A DNA stretch of 64,000 bases from Gnetum montanum (GCA_015680685.1 MNCI01022611.1:63112-127111), one strand, 5' to 3'. Positions 1-12,021 are shown, counted from the first letter of the stretch. Notes: generated by a model not told the origin, from the letters alone. Numbers and translations are program-made.

Positions 1-2918
1 AGATTGAAGCCATTCTTGGATTAAAATATAACATTAGTACAACACAAGTAACTTGGAATACATGTCAAAGCTTCTTTAGTATGTATAATAGATATTCTCA
101 GTTTCTATTATAATTTTAGGTCAATAAGATGTGATAAACCAAGTTGCTTGATATGAATGAAGGAGAAGTTCAATACAAAGTTAAACTATAAAGAAAGATA
201 ATAACCATCGATATATTAGTCCATAGTTATAGTCATAAAGATTGTATAATTAATTAGTAAAAGCACAATTATATAAACAATGGATTGACAAATATTATAG
301 AGTCGAACAAAAAGTTGAATTGTTAAAGAAAAAAATATCCGTGAATATGAAGCTCCACAATTTAGCATATAAATGCTAATATAGTTTATGTATAATTGAT
401 AAAAATTAAAAGAATAATTTGATAAACATCATAGAATGTTGTAAACACAAAATCATAAATATTTGTTAAATAACTAGTAAATAGAATACCAAACAGTGTA
501 AGAATGTGTCATGCTCAGTATCCTTTAGATAACCATCATAGCTAAAACCCATGATTGATAAACACCATAGTTAGAACCCACAATTGGGTTGCAATTAGCT
601 ATAGTTGAGTACTACGAACACTTCCTATTATTTCCAATGAATGAAAAATACATATTACATGGTCTAAAATCTTTGTAGTCAATAATCATCATAGATGTTA
701 GCCATTAAAGGTGTAATCATGAGATATGTCAACCATGGTTGTGACTCATAGTTTTCTTTTGAAACATAAATTAATAACTTTTGTGATACCAAGTTCTTAT
801 ATTTTATACATCCATAGTAATGATGTTGACCATTCAATCATAAGTCATGTCTTTTAGTTAATCACTGTCAATTATCATTAGTTTATTATAAATACTAATC
901 ATGACTTGACATCTAGACTAATTAAACAATCTTTTAAATGACACATAAAGTTATTAACATTATTAACACCCTCTTTCAAACTTAATTTGGAAAATTTTTT
1001 TTTTTTTACCAATGCTTCACTCTTTTACTTAACTTCTTTGATTTGATATTCATACTTATTTGTTATTAACCATAAGAAATTAGAAGAACATCGCAATTTT
1101 GGTTTTTCATTAATAATTTATGGTCAAGAATCCATCAAGAACACCATATTATTTTAAAGAACTAAGTAATACACTTTCCCTAAATGGTACAACATTAGAA
1201 AGTCTATTATTATCATCAAGCTCTTAGGCATGACAATGATGGTTACAGCACACTTAAGGATGATATACATGCTTTGATTGAGAATGGTGATATAGTCCTC
1301 AATACTTCTATCCAACGTAACAACTACAAGTCTTCCAAGATACCCTTCAAACTCACCATATGGTTTATACTTTTCACCTTGAAGAAAAATCCAAGCCTAA
1401 AGATCCTTTCATCCTAAAGGTATCTTATCAAACTCCATAGCATCTCTTAGTGCTTCCTACAACTTTCCAATAATAAAACAAAACTACTAAGATACTTGTT
1501 ATTCTAACATTTCTTCCATCATCTACATTTATAACTCCAGTTCCTAACGTTCCCTTTTGTGTTATTAGTTCCTTCATCAATCTAGGCTTGAACTACTTCT
1601 ATTTCTCAAGATAAACCATCATAATCCCTTCCTATTCATGCAACACATCTTGTATTTATTAATGTAAGTGCATCATCTCCTCTTCTACTTATTATTCTTG
1701 AAATCTAAATATCAATAAGGAGACAACGAGGCTCATCACAAGATAAGAATAAAGTAAAGGATATAGTTGATATCAGTCTAAGCAAAACCAACAATCCAAA
1801 CAATCTAAGTGGCTCCAACAATGGTAGTTCTTTCATTATTGCTCATTCTAAGACCTTCTATTGAAGATAACAAAGCAAAAAAGTAGCTCACACTTATTAT
1901 GAAATCAAAGGGAATAAATATTTTCTTCTTTAACCTCATTTTTACATCAACAAAAAATATGCTTTTATTGGAAAAGCTCTTAAAATACATTACAATACTT
2001 ACTGATCTTTCTTCATAAGCTATAATTATCTTATCAATTATCAACTCCTTAAAATGATGAAGACTATCTAGTCTTCTATAGAAAAAATCATCAAAAAAAG
2101 ATGCAACCACACCATCAGTATTCAATTTTTTAGTCTACATCTCAATGTATGAAGATAGAATAAAAGAAAGAACTTATAAAAAGATCAAGAATTATACATT
2201 AGCATACAAACTTTAGAATTACTACCTTACATCAACATAGATTAAGTATATGGGAAGAAAAAAGAAGAAGTTAAAACAAATACACCTATCATTATGTAAA
2301 TCACTAAACTAATTCACAAAGAAGAGCAATCATTAGCTAAACTCACAAATCATATATAAGATGCTAGTATTGACTTACACTATAAATCCAAGCATGTCAT
2401 GTTAGAGCTCAAGCTATGAAAATTGTTGATTAGTTACAATGATGAAAATACTTTTTCTATTAGGAACATATTCATAATCATTCATACCATAAGATTACAC
2501 ATTTTCTTTCATCCCTTATCTACAAATGAATTTGATTTCTCTCATTTGGCTTTAACAAGTTCAATCTACTACATGGATCAATCTTGGCTATTTCATTGTT
2601 TCATTACTACTGTATTTCCTATTACAGTATTTAGTGATTCTTTCTTCTTTGACATTCATTTATAATTCTCAACTTGAGAACTCTTCATTCTAATTCCACA
2701 AATAGATGGCTTTTAACATTTCTCCTTTTAATAATTCTCACTAACTCCTTCAACTCTTCTATCTATGACTCTACATGCTCTTTGGTGGTCTTCTATAGAA
2801 ATGGTATAATCATGTAATCATTTGTTTATTACTTTCACCTATCATTGTTAAGGCCAAATGTTTTCTCTTTGTTGTTTGATTTTTTCAAGCTTCTCCTATC
2901 ATCCATTCTCTCACATTA
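1..2918. other. AT-rich flank, no gene recognised
   Basis: No coding region, RNA gene or named repeat could be supported here. Short open frames occur on both strands, the longest being 106 codons on the minus strand at 1805-2125 and 80 codons on the plus strand at 2423-2665. Both have compositions expected of AT-rich DNA and match no family I know. A minus-strand stretch around 1261-1400 reads open for about 50 codons and may be decayed transposon sequence, but I cannot name it. The stretch ends at the target-site duplication of element A (actaa, 2919-2923). Confidence 0.5.
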
Positions 2919-2923
2919 ACTAA

Positions 2924-3462
2924 TGATGAGTCATGGATTGTGGGCTACGATATCGCATCCATGATATCGCGTACGCGATATCACAGCCTAGACGCGATAT
3001 TGCATACGCAATATCACAACTTGTCTCCTCATCTATAAATAAGAGGTAGACAGTTTTGGTACAAGAGTTTTTTGAAAGTTTAAGTTTTTTATAGTTTTTA
3101 GCATGTCAATTTTTCCTCTCAACCCTTTTCTCCCAGTGCATGCCCGCAGTGTGATGATTGTAATTGTACGGCATCCTTATTCGAGTGTGACATACTTGGA
3201 CACGCACATGACCGACAATAAAGATCGAGATTACTTCATCATTGCAACATCCACTTAGCTTAATTATTTATTTATTTAATTGTCATTGTTATTTACTACT
3301 TTCTTAGTTAATATCTCTCTACCGTTATCTCCTAGTAACGCGGAATGAATACGACTTAATCACGAGCATTCAAGTGTGACTACTTGGTAACCCAATAGTG
3401 TACCTAGGCCATGTGTTTGGTAATCCCAATGGTAGTCGTGCACGAGGTCCAAGATGTGTACG
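2924..3462 (+). repeat. 5' LTR of element A, 3'-truncated
   Basis: The start, TGATGAGTCATGG, matches the 3' LTR at 4741. U3 carries repeated GATATCGC-type palindromes (2950-3025), then the TATA box CTATAAATAAGAGG near 3034 and the AATAAAG motif near 3219. Identity with the 3' LTR stops after GTGTACGGATGATTA near 3462, where accessory-module sequence begins. The missing part is the U5 end and LTR terminus. Differences from the 3' LTR in the shared part are mostly C/T or G/A. Confidence 0.85.
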
Positions 3463-3549
3463 GATGATTAGTCATGGGGGAGGGGCACACGCCGAATAGC
3501 ACGTAACTTTTTTTTGAAATTCGTCATCGCCTTAAGGACATTATCAAGG

Positions 3550-3781
3550 GTAATTAGTTATAAAATTAAGGGTAAATGTGCCAAAAACAATTTTATCTCC
3601 TTAGTAATACTAGGAAACTAGATTTGGAAACCACCTAAGCAAAGAGGATTCAATATTATAATCTTTGAGGAACATTTTAATTAACATCACACAAAGATAA
3701 AGCAAATCCATTAAGGCAAGCAATAAGGTATAACCTAACTTTGGTAACAACCTTACTAACGATTGGCCTGTGTGATTACAG
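3550..3781 (+). promoter_or_regulatory. Putative intron / splice-acceptor region before the accessory ORF of element A
   Basis: A candidate donor (GGGTAATTAG, GT at 3550) and an acceptor (GTGTGATTACAG ending at 3781) bracket 232 bases. The acceptor directly abuts the ATG at 3782. Element C has the same donor context and acceptor with a similar spacing (223 bases), so the arrangement is conserved between copies. A CTAAC-type branch-point candidate lies at about 3758. Splicing itself is inferred. Confidence 0.5.
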
Positions 3782-4548
3782 ATGGCCCCGAAACGCGGAC
3801 AATAGGAAGGTCCTACTCAAGGTGGGATCAAACAACCTAGGAGAGGTGAAGGACAAGTTCCTGTCAAACAACATGTAGAGCAGGAGGATTAATCATTTAG
3901 TATCCACCAAGAGGACCCTGCTACTGTACAATCAAGGCAGGCGAAAGGAGGAGCTGCTGCAACATCTGAATAGGGATGACATCTCACATTACCCCAGGAT
4001 TGTGTTCAGGCCATCCATGAAGGTCCATATTAATTGCAGTGATTGTGGAATTAAACTTTGGACCTTTCACAGAATTTGCTCCGAAGGTTGTTAGGGATCA
4101 CCTCAAAGGGTCCCCATTGTGGCCTACCCTCTCTGAAAGCAGTGCCTGGTACTAAGGGAAAACGTACCATTTTTGGCACAACAAAGAAGAAGGCACCACG
4201 GTTAACATTTGTGGTGTGACTATTGATTTCTCTATTCAAGACATTTCAAAAGTATTAAACCTTCTAAATATAGGGCCAAAGGTTGCTCAGAACCAACTGG
4301 ACACTTTCAGAACCAAGCAACTTAATAAATTGTTGACAGAGAATAAAAGGGTGGTGGAAGAAAAAGAGAATGCTGATTGGGATGCCTCTATGGCACAAGC
4401 ACAAACTTACATGCATGCCAAGACACTCAAGGCCTTACAAGAGGAGAAAATTCAGGCCATACTTCGACGCCATCAACTCCAAAGACCTGGAGTACAAGAC
4501 GAGGGAAAGTCACCCATGGAGGAGCCACCCCCACCAGTAACTACATGA
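3782..4548 (+). pseudogene. Accessory ORF of element A, internally deleted
   Basis: The reading starts ATGGCCCCGAAACG at 3782, the same start as in element C (23046). It shares with C and B a block containing the WP..S.S.WY.G.TY.FW signature (about 4080-4190), followed by a VTIDFS..D motif. It then jumps to the coiled-coil part (4290-4450, rich in K and E) and to the proline-rich C-terminus ending PPPPVTT. Compared with C it has lost about 1.2 kb from the middle and a second block in the coiled coil. The second junction lies at short GAGGAGAA repeats, which suggests slippage or microhomology-mediated loss. There are frameshifts and in-frame stops (TAG, TAA). Function is unknown; its position before the 3' LTR is that of env-like ORFs in some plant gypsy elements. 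Confidence 0.75.
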
Positions 4549-4707
4549 GTTCCACCAAATTTTGTAGCTATAGGATTTTCTTTTACCTTCTCTATGTTGT
4601 GTCTCAATTTTGTTCTGATTCCACACTGCAACATGAATCCATTCTTGTTAGTCAATAATCACATACCTATCCACTATGTAATCAATGGAGCTTGTTCTCA
4701 CTTTAAC

Positions 4708-4740
4708 TCGAGGACGAGTTTTCCTTCAGTTGTGGGGGTA
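4708..4740 (+). other. 3' polypurine tract block of element A
   Basis: The block reads CTCGAGGACGAGTTTT followed by TTCAGTTGTGGGGGTA immediately before the 3' LTR. The same block precedes the 3' LTR of C, E and, on the minus strand, B. The G-run is the expected plus-strand primer. Confidence 0.8.
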
Positions 4741-5595
4741 TGATGAGTCATGGATTGTGGGCTGCGATATCGCATCCATGATATCACGTACGCAATATCA
4801 CAGCCTAGACACGATATCACGTACACAATATCGTAGCCTGTCTCCTCATCTATAAATAAGAGGTAGACAGTTTTGGTACGAGAGTTTTTTGAAATTTTAT
4901 GTTTTTTATAGTTTTTAGCACGTCAATTTTTCCTCTCAACCCTTTTCTCCCAGTGCATGCCTGCAGTGTGATGATTGTAATTGTACGACATCCTTATTCG
5001 AGTGTGACGTACTTGGACACGCACATGATCGGCAATAAAGATATAGATTACTTCATCATTGCAGCATCCACTTAGCTTAATTATTTATTTATTTAATTTT
5101 CATTGTTATTTACTGCTTTCTTAGTTAATATCTCTCTACCCTTATCTCCTAGTAACATGGAATGAATACGACTTAATCACGAGCATTCAAGTGTGACTAC
5201 TTGGTAACCCAGTAGCGTACCTAGGCCATGCATTTGGTAATCCTAGTCGTAGTCGTGCAAAAGGTCCAAGATGTGTACGGATGATTAAAGAATGGATGCT
5301 CATCACACTTAGGCTAGTTTAGATTCTCTCTCACCCTCTCTCTTTCCTAGTTTAGTTGATATTATTTACCATCATACCCAGGAGTAGCATTAGTGTAGGA
5401 ACACATCATACACCTCACTCTGGACTAAACCATACGTGACAAAGCTAATACTAGTCTAGGTGGGAAGACAAGGAATTGCGATCTACGAGTAACCGTCTAG
5501 ATACCACAACTAGTCCATCTACGGAGTTCGACCGAATCATGCGTGAAACACTTGTATTCATATGGTTGAGTGTAGGGGTACCTCACCACTCATCA
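4741..5595 (+). repeat. 3' LTR of element A, complete
   Basis: This is an 855-bp LTR running from TGATGAGTC to CACTCATCA. It has U3 palindromes GATATCG/CGATATC (4765-4835), a CTATAAATAAG TATA box near 4851, an AATAAAG motif near 5034 and a U5 ending GAGTGTAGGGGTACCTC. The TSD copy actaa follows at 5596. Confidence 0.9.
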
Positions 5596-5600
5596 ACTAA

Positions 5601-6239
5601 TATTATTTCATCTAATCTTTTTCATGGATTAATCTTGCATTATTCATACTTCACACAAATTTAATGTTATCACCACACACTCTTCAATATTATAATCATG
5701 TTAAGTTGTTTCATTTGCACTCTTTATCATGAGTGTTTACTTTTACTTTAGGATGCTTCTCTATGAATTTTCCTCTAGTGTGTACTTGCTTAAACGTTCT
5801 TCCATATGAATGTATCACATTCATAAATGACTACATACTTTTGTACTTTGGACCTCATCCTTTACCTCTTTATTTTGAATCTTGTCTTCCATCTCTATTC
5901 TCTAGACCTTATGCTTCAAATCTTGTCTTCCATTCCTATCCTCTATAGAATATCCTTTACCTCTATGCTTTGAATCTTATCCTTTATCTTCTATTCTCCT
6001 TCATCTATTACACATGATTCTTTCATATCTTCCTTTAGGATAAATTTTTCTTCAAGCTTCATAACCCATGTTGTATATGTTTCTTTTCTTGTTTTTACTT
6101 GTTGTTTGCTTTTTTACAAATTGTGATCTCTCCTCCTTATTAGTATGGTAGAAATGTGAACACTTAGATGAATATTGAATGTTACCAAAAGAGATAAATT
6201 TCATAATAAAGACATTAAAGGAAGACTTGAAGTGACTTC
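5601..6239. other. AT-rich intergenic, nothing recognised
   Basis: This is pyrimidine-rich sequence with two short open frames (62 and 71 codons) of low-complexity composition. No family resemblance was found. It is the right flank of the DNA into which element A inserted. Confidence 0.4.
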
Positions 6240-6512
6240 TATTTTAAATATGTTACAGGAATAGCATCTTAGATAGTTTAGGCATGCAAAGAAGATCAAA
6301 TAACAAGCCTATAAAAAAAATGTTGTTGCATCACTATTTCAAGAAATCTGCCAAAAGGAAGACCAAAAAAGACATGGGAAAAAAATATTGAAGACGATTT
6401 GAAGAAATTCCAAATAAACAAAGATCTAGCTCTTCATGGAGGTGAATGGCAAAAGAAAATTCATGTAGCTAACTCCATTTTGTGGGGATAGGGCTAGGAT
6501 GATGATGATCTC
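6240..6512 (+). pseudogene. RTE-type LINE ORF, C-terminal remnant with (GAT)n tail
   Basis: From about 6358 the frame reads GRPKKTWEK..EDDLKKF, then KDLALHGGEWQKKIHVAN. This is the highly characteristic C-terminus of plant RTE-clade LINE polyproteins (consensus GRPKKTWEE, then DLALDR..WR..I). An upstream block near 6265 (HLR.FRHAKK) fits the preceding RLRWFGHV motif with TAG replacing Trp. A frameshift separates the two blocks near 6350. The 3' end has a short GATGATGATGAT run, typical of RTE elements, which end in short repeats rather than poly(A). Only the end is present, as expected for a 5'-truncated insertion. Confidence 0.75.
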
Positions 6513-8149
6513 TTCTCCTTATATATCATATAAAAGTAAGACATAACTTATGTGAAAGAATGCATCTCTCTGCATTCATTTTATTAATAAATCATCATCT
6601 TTGTAAATTATACATGCATAAATACATCCATACATACATACATATATATCTTGTCATTTTAGATGTATTGATGTTAATGGGTCATTTTACACAAATTGAT
6701 TTTAATAGATGAAGCTAATAAGAATATTTTATGAGTGAAGCTTTGTAATAAGTAATAAATACTAATAGAGACATAATTAAGGATTCAAGAGAAGTCCACA
6801 TAAGATTAACCAAGGAAAACTTACTCTCATCCACAAAGTAGTTTGAGGCAAAAGTATTCATAAAAAAAGTACTTTATTATAAATCTCATAATAAAGAAGG
6901 TTATCTGATAAATAGTCATACCTAACCAGCACTATGAATACCATTATTTCTTGCAATGTCCTACATTTGAATATATTAAACATGGGTGAGATATTAAAGT
7001 TGCAAATTTGGTTAATTTGTTTTAAATGTTACCAAGAACACTTCATAATTTTCTTAATAATGTTTCAAAACTAATAGCATGCACATTTCTACTAAGTCTA
7101 CAAACTTAACAAAATTTTAGTTTCATGATTGTTGCATTTACAAAAAATCATAAATAAAATATTATGGGTTTAACTAAATATTAATGTTATTTATTTTTTC
7201 ATAATAAATTCATCATCGTATTATCCTTGTCATAATAAAATAAGGTCAGCCACATGAGTTCTCTTTCGTCATTCACCTCTATGAAGAGATAAATCTTTGT
7301 TTATTTGCAATTTTTTTAGATTATATTTAATTGTTTTTTCCTATTTCCCAAAACAACTAGGCTTATGATTGTTGCACATAACACCAAGGAAATGCCTTAG
7401 TATTTGTAAAATTTGAAAAAGAACTCATCTATGAGATTTGACATGGTTTTATAGCCAACTATCAACCTAACTCTAACCCTCCTCCTTTCAAATCCAAGCT
7501 TGGGACCAACATTGGCAAAGTTCTTATCTCCTATTATTATGATCTTGGTAAATTAGAGTTACCTATAAGGTGCAAGATAAAACTCTAATAGATGTTGATT
7601 CATAATTTTCAATTTGTTGATAGCCCAACTCTTTATCATTTCTTAGTGCTTGAACTATCAACCTTCAACTTTTGCTCCAAGCTCAACCTAGTAGGATGCA
7701 CAAAGTCCCTAAAAATGAAGTTCTAGTGTCATTTCCTATGTGATTTTTAAGATAAGTTGCCAAAGTAACAAAAAATGCTTATGTATCACTTTCTACATCA
7801 TTTTCAAGAGGAATTTAAAAAGTTTATGAAAATCAATTGTCAACTCCTAAACAAATTTTAGCACTTTACATAGATGGGTTGAACTTGTTTAACAAAGTAA
7901 TAGTGGATACTTTAGTACATCTAGTCAAAAACCTAAAAGTGAAAAATGACAAAAGTAAAGTACCAATGTTAATTTCATTAGCATGTTTAGAAAATAACAC
8001 TCAAATCTTATTTTGCCACATCATTTTTAAGAAGTAATACATAGTATCACTTTGTTATGTCATTTTAAAAAAGTAACAATTAGTATTGTTTTCTTCTTTT
8101 ATTTTTAGAAAGTGACACCCAACATCACTTTCCTACATCATTCTCTAAA
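6513..8149. other. AT-rich stretch with degenerate short repeats
   Basis: No gene was seen. Between about 7690 and 8150 a degenerate unit recurs about four times, built on words like TATCACTTT, TACATCATTTT and AAGAAGTAACA with roughly 45-50 bp spacing. A 66-codon open frame at 7837-8037 lies inside this repeat and is not convincing. The region could be the decayed 5' part of the following LINE. Confidence 0.4.
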
Positions 8150-10160
8150 CTTGATTCAAGGCATCCTTAAATGCTATGGAATTAATGTTTTGCATACCTA
8201 TTATTTTTCGTAATCTTTTTTACTTGTTGAACTAACCAATTCTAAAATAGTTGAGATCCTTGGATTTTAAAGTTTTTATGGATTAGTGTAATACTTTTAT
8301 TACTTGGGAATGGAAAGTATACTTTCATCCCAATTCTTTTGATTATTTTAAAATTCCTTTTTGGATTAAATTAGAAATTCTTTCTCTTATTTTGCAATTG
8401 AAAGAAAAATTGTTAGCACCATTGGTACAATCTTCAAAACAAAGTCAAAAACATTACTATATGGTGTGCAACACACTTTATTTTGTAGAAATTAAAGTAT
8501 TCTTGAAGCAAAAATTATAGTGGAAGAAACCAAAGCAACTACTTTTAGTTTAGCTTACAATAAAACTTCAGGATTTGATGGTTTTCTAATCAATTTTTTA
8601 AGAAGCATTGAGACATTGTAAAAAATGATCTATTTCATATTTTCCAAGAAGCTATTTAAAAAGTTTCCTTTGGTAAAAATATTAATAACGGTGTGATTCA
8701 TCTTCTTCAAAAGAATGGAGATCTTCAACATATTGGTAATTGAAGATCTATTGCTTTTCTTAATAACACTTACAAAATTTTAGCAAAATGCATGGCTTGT
8801 TGAATTCAAAAAGCTATAGAGGATATCATCAAGCCTAAGCAAATACATTTTGTTAAAAATAGGTATATCTTAAATAATATTATTGCAACTTGAAAAGGAA
8901 TGTTATGAGCTTCTAATACTAGCTAGAACATTCTTTTTATTAACTTAGATTACATTAAAGCTTATGATAGGATTGAATGAAATTTCATTATTATTTATCT
9001 CTATAAACTAAGATTTGGTGATTATTTTGTTCGTCTCATTTGCACCCTGCTCACTAATGTTAATGCTCAAATTACAAATTTTGGATTGAGTTCCTCCTTT
9101 TCTTTTCAATGGTCAATTTGTTAAGGTTGTCCTCTAGCTTCCTATCTTTTGATTATTGTTACAAACTTTCCTTCATATAATTTGCATTATGATATGCAAA
9201 AGAATGTCATTAAAGAATTCTTAATTAATTATCAAGGTACATAATTACTTAACGTGCACTTTGCAAATAATTCTCTCTTTTTTTATGATTAAAAATTCTT
9301 TGCAACATATCAATACTCTATTAGCTAGAGTGGAGGATTATTGCATGTTATATGACTCTCATATCAATTGGCAAAAATCTGTTGTGTATAGTAATGGCAA
9401 CATTGGTGAGTGGGTTAGTCTCAAGCCTTGAAAAATCTTGAAAAAAGATTCTACCTTCAAAATTTTTAAAAATGACTTTTTCTTTTAAGCCTAAGCTAAA
9501 TATTTTGTGAACTTATGTGGTTGATAAAATTAAAAAGAAGTTTGATAAATGGAAAGTGAAAAAGCTCATCCTTGTTAACAAAGTTTTATTTTAGTTACTA
9601 AGTAGATGCTTCAATCTACTCACATTTATTATTCAAATTGTTCAACTCTTACAAAAACTTCTTATGATAGAATTAATCACATTGTTTATCGCTTTGCTAA
9701 GCAATATAAAAAAGGCTAATCTAGAGCTAGTTAGGATATTTACATTAGTAGCAAAAAAGATGAAGGACATAGTCTCATTAAGTGTTACGACAAGGGTGTT
9801 TCTCTCTCAACAAAATAAATTCATCTAGATTGTGTACCAATTGAAGCAAATTTAGTATCAATATAGTTTCCTATTTATATATGCATGGTAGATTGATTAT
9901 ATGGAAGATGGTTTCTAACCTCTATGACTTGAATAAAAATAGAAAAAAATATTTGAAAATTTTTATTTCTAATCATGAGAATTTATTTGAAGTTGATAAT
10001 TGGGTCAAATGTTTTTCTTTTTAACTCCAAAGTTGCATTCAACATCATTACTAAGAATGATTTTACACATAGTAAATTTAATAAAGCTAGGAAAATGCAA
10101 TCATCACCTCACTTTTGGATAAAAAAAGGAAAGATATTTGGAAAGTTCCTACCTTTCTAG
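8150..10160 (+). pseudogene. L1-type LINE remnant (ORF1-like DUF4283 part and reverse transcriptase)
   Basis: At 8170-8400 the frame resembles the DUF4283 region of plant L1 ORF1, with TWEWKV.F.P followed by PFWIKLEILSL; the same segment recurs at 16000-16220. From about 8510 the sequence reads as LINE reverse transcriptase: SGFDGF; IGN.RSIAFLNNTYKILAK; KPKQIHFVKNRYILNNIIAT; then LDYIKAYDRIE and GCPLASYLLIIV (8935-9160). Next comes a segment around 9300-9420 corresponding to the FADD-to-KSV stretch, in which the catalytic YADD itself is not recognisable. Downstream (9490-9660) are blocks like the L1 W..K.L..L.K..L thumb region. Many stops replace Trp or Gln. The stretch after 9660 is less certain. 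Confidence 0.7.
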
Positions 10161-11589
10161 GAAGCCCTTAAACCCTACCTTACTTTACTTTAGAGCTGAC
10201 CATGCATAGTCTAGGAGGATGGGGTTAAGTGACAAGCTTGTGGACCAACTATGGTGGAGCAAACTCTACCTAGCCCAACCATCAAGGAAGTCTTGCTTAG
10301 GATGATCCTAGGGAGAGCCATGGGAAGGTAGTGAACCACGAAAATAACCAAACCATATGGAATGGGCTGGCCAAATAGAATAGAAAACAACGTATAAAAG
10401 GGTCTAGTAGTAGATCGGATAAATCCCCCTCTTTCCAAGGGGATTTACCACACCTATCTGCATTTGTAAGAGTACCACCCATACACGGTCATGCTACAAC
10501 CACCTGAAAACAAACTACAATGATCTTGAATAAAAATACTACTACATCAAGCACTGAACAAAGCAATTTCATATCCAAAACATTAGTATTTTTCAAAATT
10601 TTATTCATCAAAATCTTCCTATTAACTCTCATCTTAACACATGGGAATTGGTTGTCTTCAATGTCCTTTTGGAAAAAGTATTTTGATACATAGCATACTC
10701 AAAAATAAAGATCCATAATTTGTAACATTCAAACATCAATGATATCATTCATGGTAATCAACTTGCTTTGTCTTCTTCCTTTCTTTGCATTTGAAGATAT
10801 CTTTCACCACTTATTGAAAAACTTAAGGGCTATAACTCAAGGTATATACATGAGTAATTAGACAAGGTCGAAATAGTTGCAAAGCCCAAGAACCAAAGCA
10901 AATAATGTCAAACTGAGACGGCTTGATAGCACCTCTAAGAGACATGGCGTGATCGCACCTCTAACAAAGGAATAAACGGACTTAAACATGAAAAGAACGC
11001 AAATTTACCTCCAAGGTTTATATACCCCATAAAGTCATCCCGTTTCATCAATATGATTCAGCTTTTATCATTTGCAAACATTTAACAAGCATTTCAAGAC
11101 AACGTTCGACATTTTCAATAACATTTAAAGACTTCCGAAAAAAGGATGACCATCGGTACCATGATGAGTCAGCTGCTTATTGTTAAATTAACACAATCAT
11201 CCAACGTGAACAAAAATTGAAAATCCTATTTCTTGATTACATAACTAAGAAAATATAAAACAATCACATTTGCCAACATCACCAATGACGTGCCAATAAT
11301 ACATGTAAACAAAAAAAACCTAACCTCAAAGGACGTAAACCCTGGTATCACAAACGAGTCCCACCCTAAACCCAAATTCACGCATGTCTCCTATTAGTAA
11401 ACAATCCATTGTTCAATCCATTACAATATATGATATACAGATGGCTTTCAAGGTTTCGCTTTCAAGGCATAGTAAGTGGGGGGTGTCGGACCCCAAAAAT
11501 AAATTTAATTAATAGAGAAAAAAGAAAATAGTACAAGAAATTAGGACACGCTCACCTCAAAAGAGGAGAAACTACAAGAAATTAAGAAA
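10161..11589. other. Intergenic, nothing recognised
   Basis: Mixed-composition sequence. The overlapping 61- and 75-codon minus-strand frames at 10211-10482 have no recognisable motif. The stretch lies between the LINE remnant and the downstream side of RPL35. I see no RNA gene or complete mobile element. Confidence 0.4.
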
Positions 11590-11850
11590 AACGAGAGAGA
11601 GAAAAAAAGTTCAAGAGCTCAACTACAGCATTAGCTGTTGAACAATGTCTCCTTGAATAGACAAGGAGAGAATATTAGTAGGAGAAACACGTTGAAAAAT
11701 CACATTACAACGAAATTTCCAGATAGCATGGAGAATAAGGGGACGAAGGCGACACCAAATATAAATCAAAGAGCCTTGAAGATGCGGAGTGTCCCCAAAA
11801 AGAACCTCATAGTAAGTCAACTTATGTTGAGCAACTTTGTGGACAATTTT
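11590..11850 (-). pseudogene. Possible LINE ORF2 C-terminal fragment
   Basis: The minus-strand frame reads TYYEVLFGD, then LIYIWCRLRPLILHAIWKFR and CNVIFQ. This spacing of W, LR, AIWK and R..IF residues resembles the segment after the zinc-binding domain in plant L1 ORF2 proteins. The open part is 65 codons (11623-11820) and continues upstream through a single stop. The match rests on a few residues only, so another transposon origin is possible. Confidence 0.35.
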
Positions 11851-11880
11851 AGTATCTCAAGCTCTCCCATTTCCATTTCA

Positions 11881-12021
11881 CAAACCCACTAGGCTCACCT
11901 CAAAGGCTAAACCCAACCCTACCCATCACAAACCCACTAGGCTCACCTCAAAGGCTAAACCCAACCCTACCCATCACAAACCCACTAGGCTCACCTCAAA
12001 GGCTAAACCCAACCCTACCCA
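11881..12021. repeat. 48-bp minisatellite, three near-identical copies
   Basis: The unit begins CAAACCCACTAGGCTCACCT and is 48 bp long, with copies starting at 11881, 11929 and 11977. The last copy is slightly short. The unit length is a multiple of three, so one plus-strand frame stays open through it with a 16-residue repeat (HKPTRLTSKAKPNPT.). I regard the frame as a by-product. Absence of divergence between copies indicates recent amplification. Confidence 0.85.

Larger units (their letters stand above)
2924..5595 (+). mobile_element. Element A: deleted Ty3/gypsy LTR retrotransposon with accessory-ORF remnant
   Basis: Two related LTRs, 2924-3462 and 4741-5595, are flanked by a perfect 5-bp target-site duplication, actaa, at 2919-2923 and 5596-5600. 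LTR ends are TGATGAGTC and CACTCATCA, giving short terminal inverted repeats. The 5' LTR lacks its last 300 or so bases, and the deletion also removed the PBS, gag and all of pol. The internal part holds only a splice-acceptor region and a shortened accessory ORF. Because the TSD is intact, the deletion probably happened after integration. The element cannot reverse transcribe without a PBS. It belongs to the same family as C, D and E (shared GATATC-rich U3) and more distantly B. Confidence 0.9.

Noticed and set aside
1805-2125. 106-codon minus-strand gene
   Set aside because: AT-rich, Phe/Ile/Lys-heavy composition, no motif, and no support from the neighbourhood.
11896-12019. Interstitial telomere
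   Set aside because: AAACCCAACCCTACCC occurs once per minisatellite unit and is not an uninterrupted CCCTAAA array.
11881-12021. CRISPR array
   Set aside because: The repeats are contiguous, without unique spacers, and the DNA is plant nuclear.
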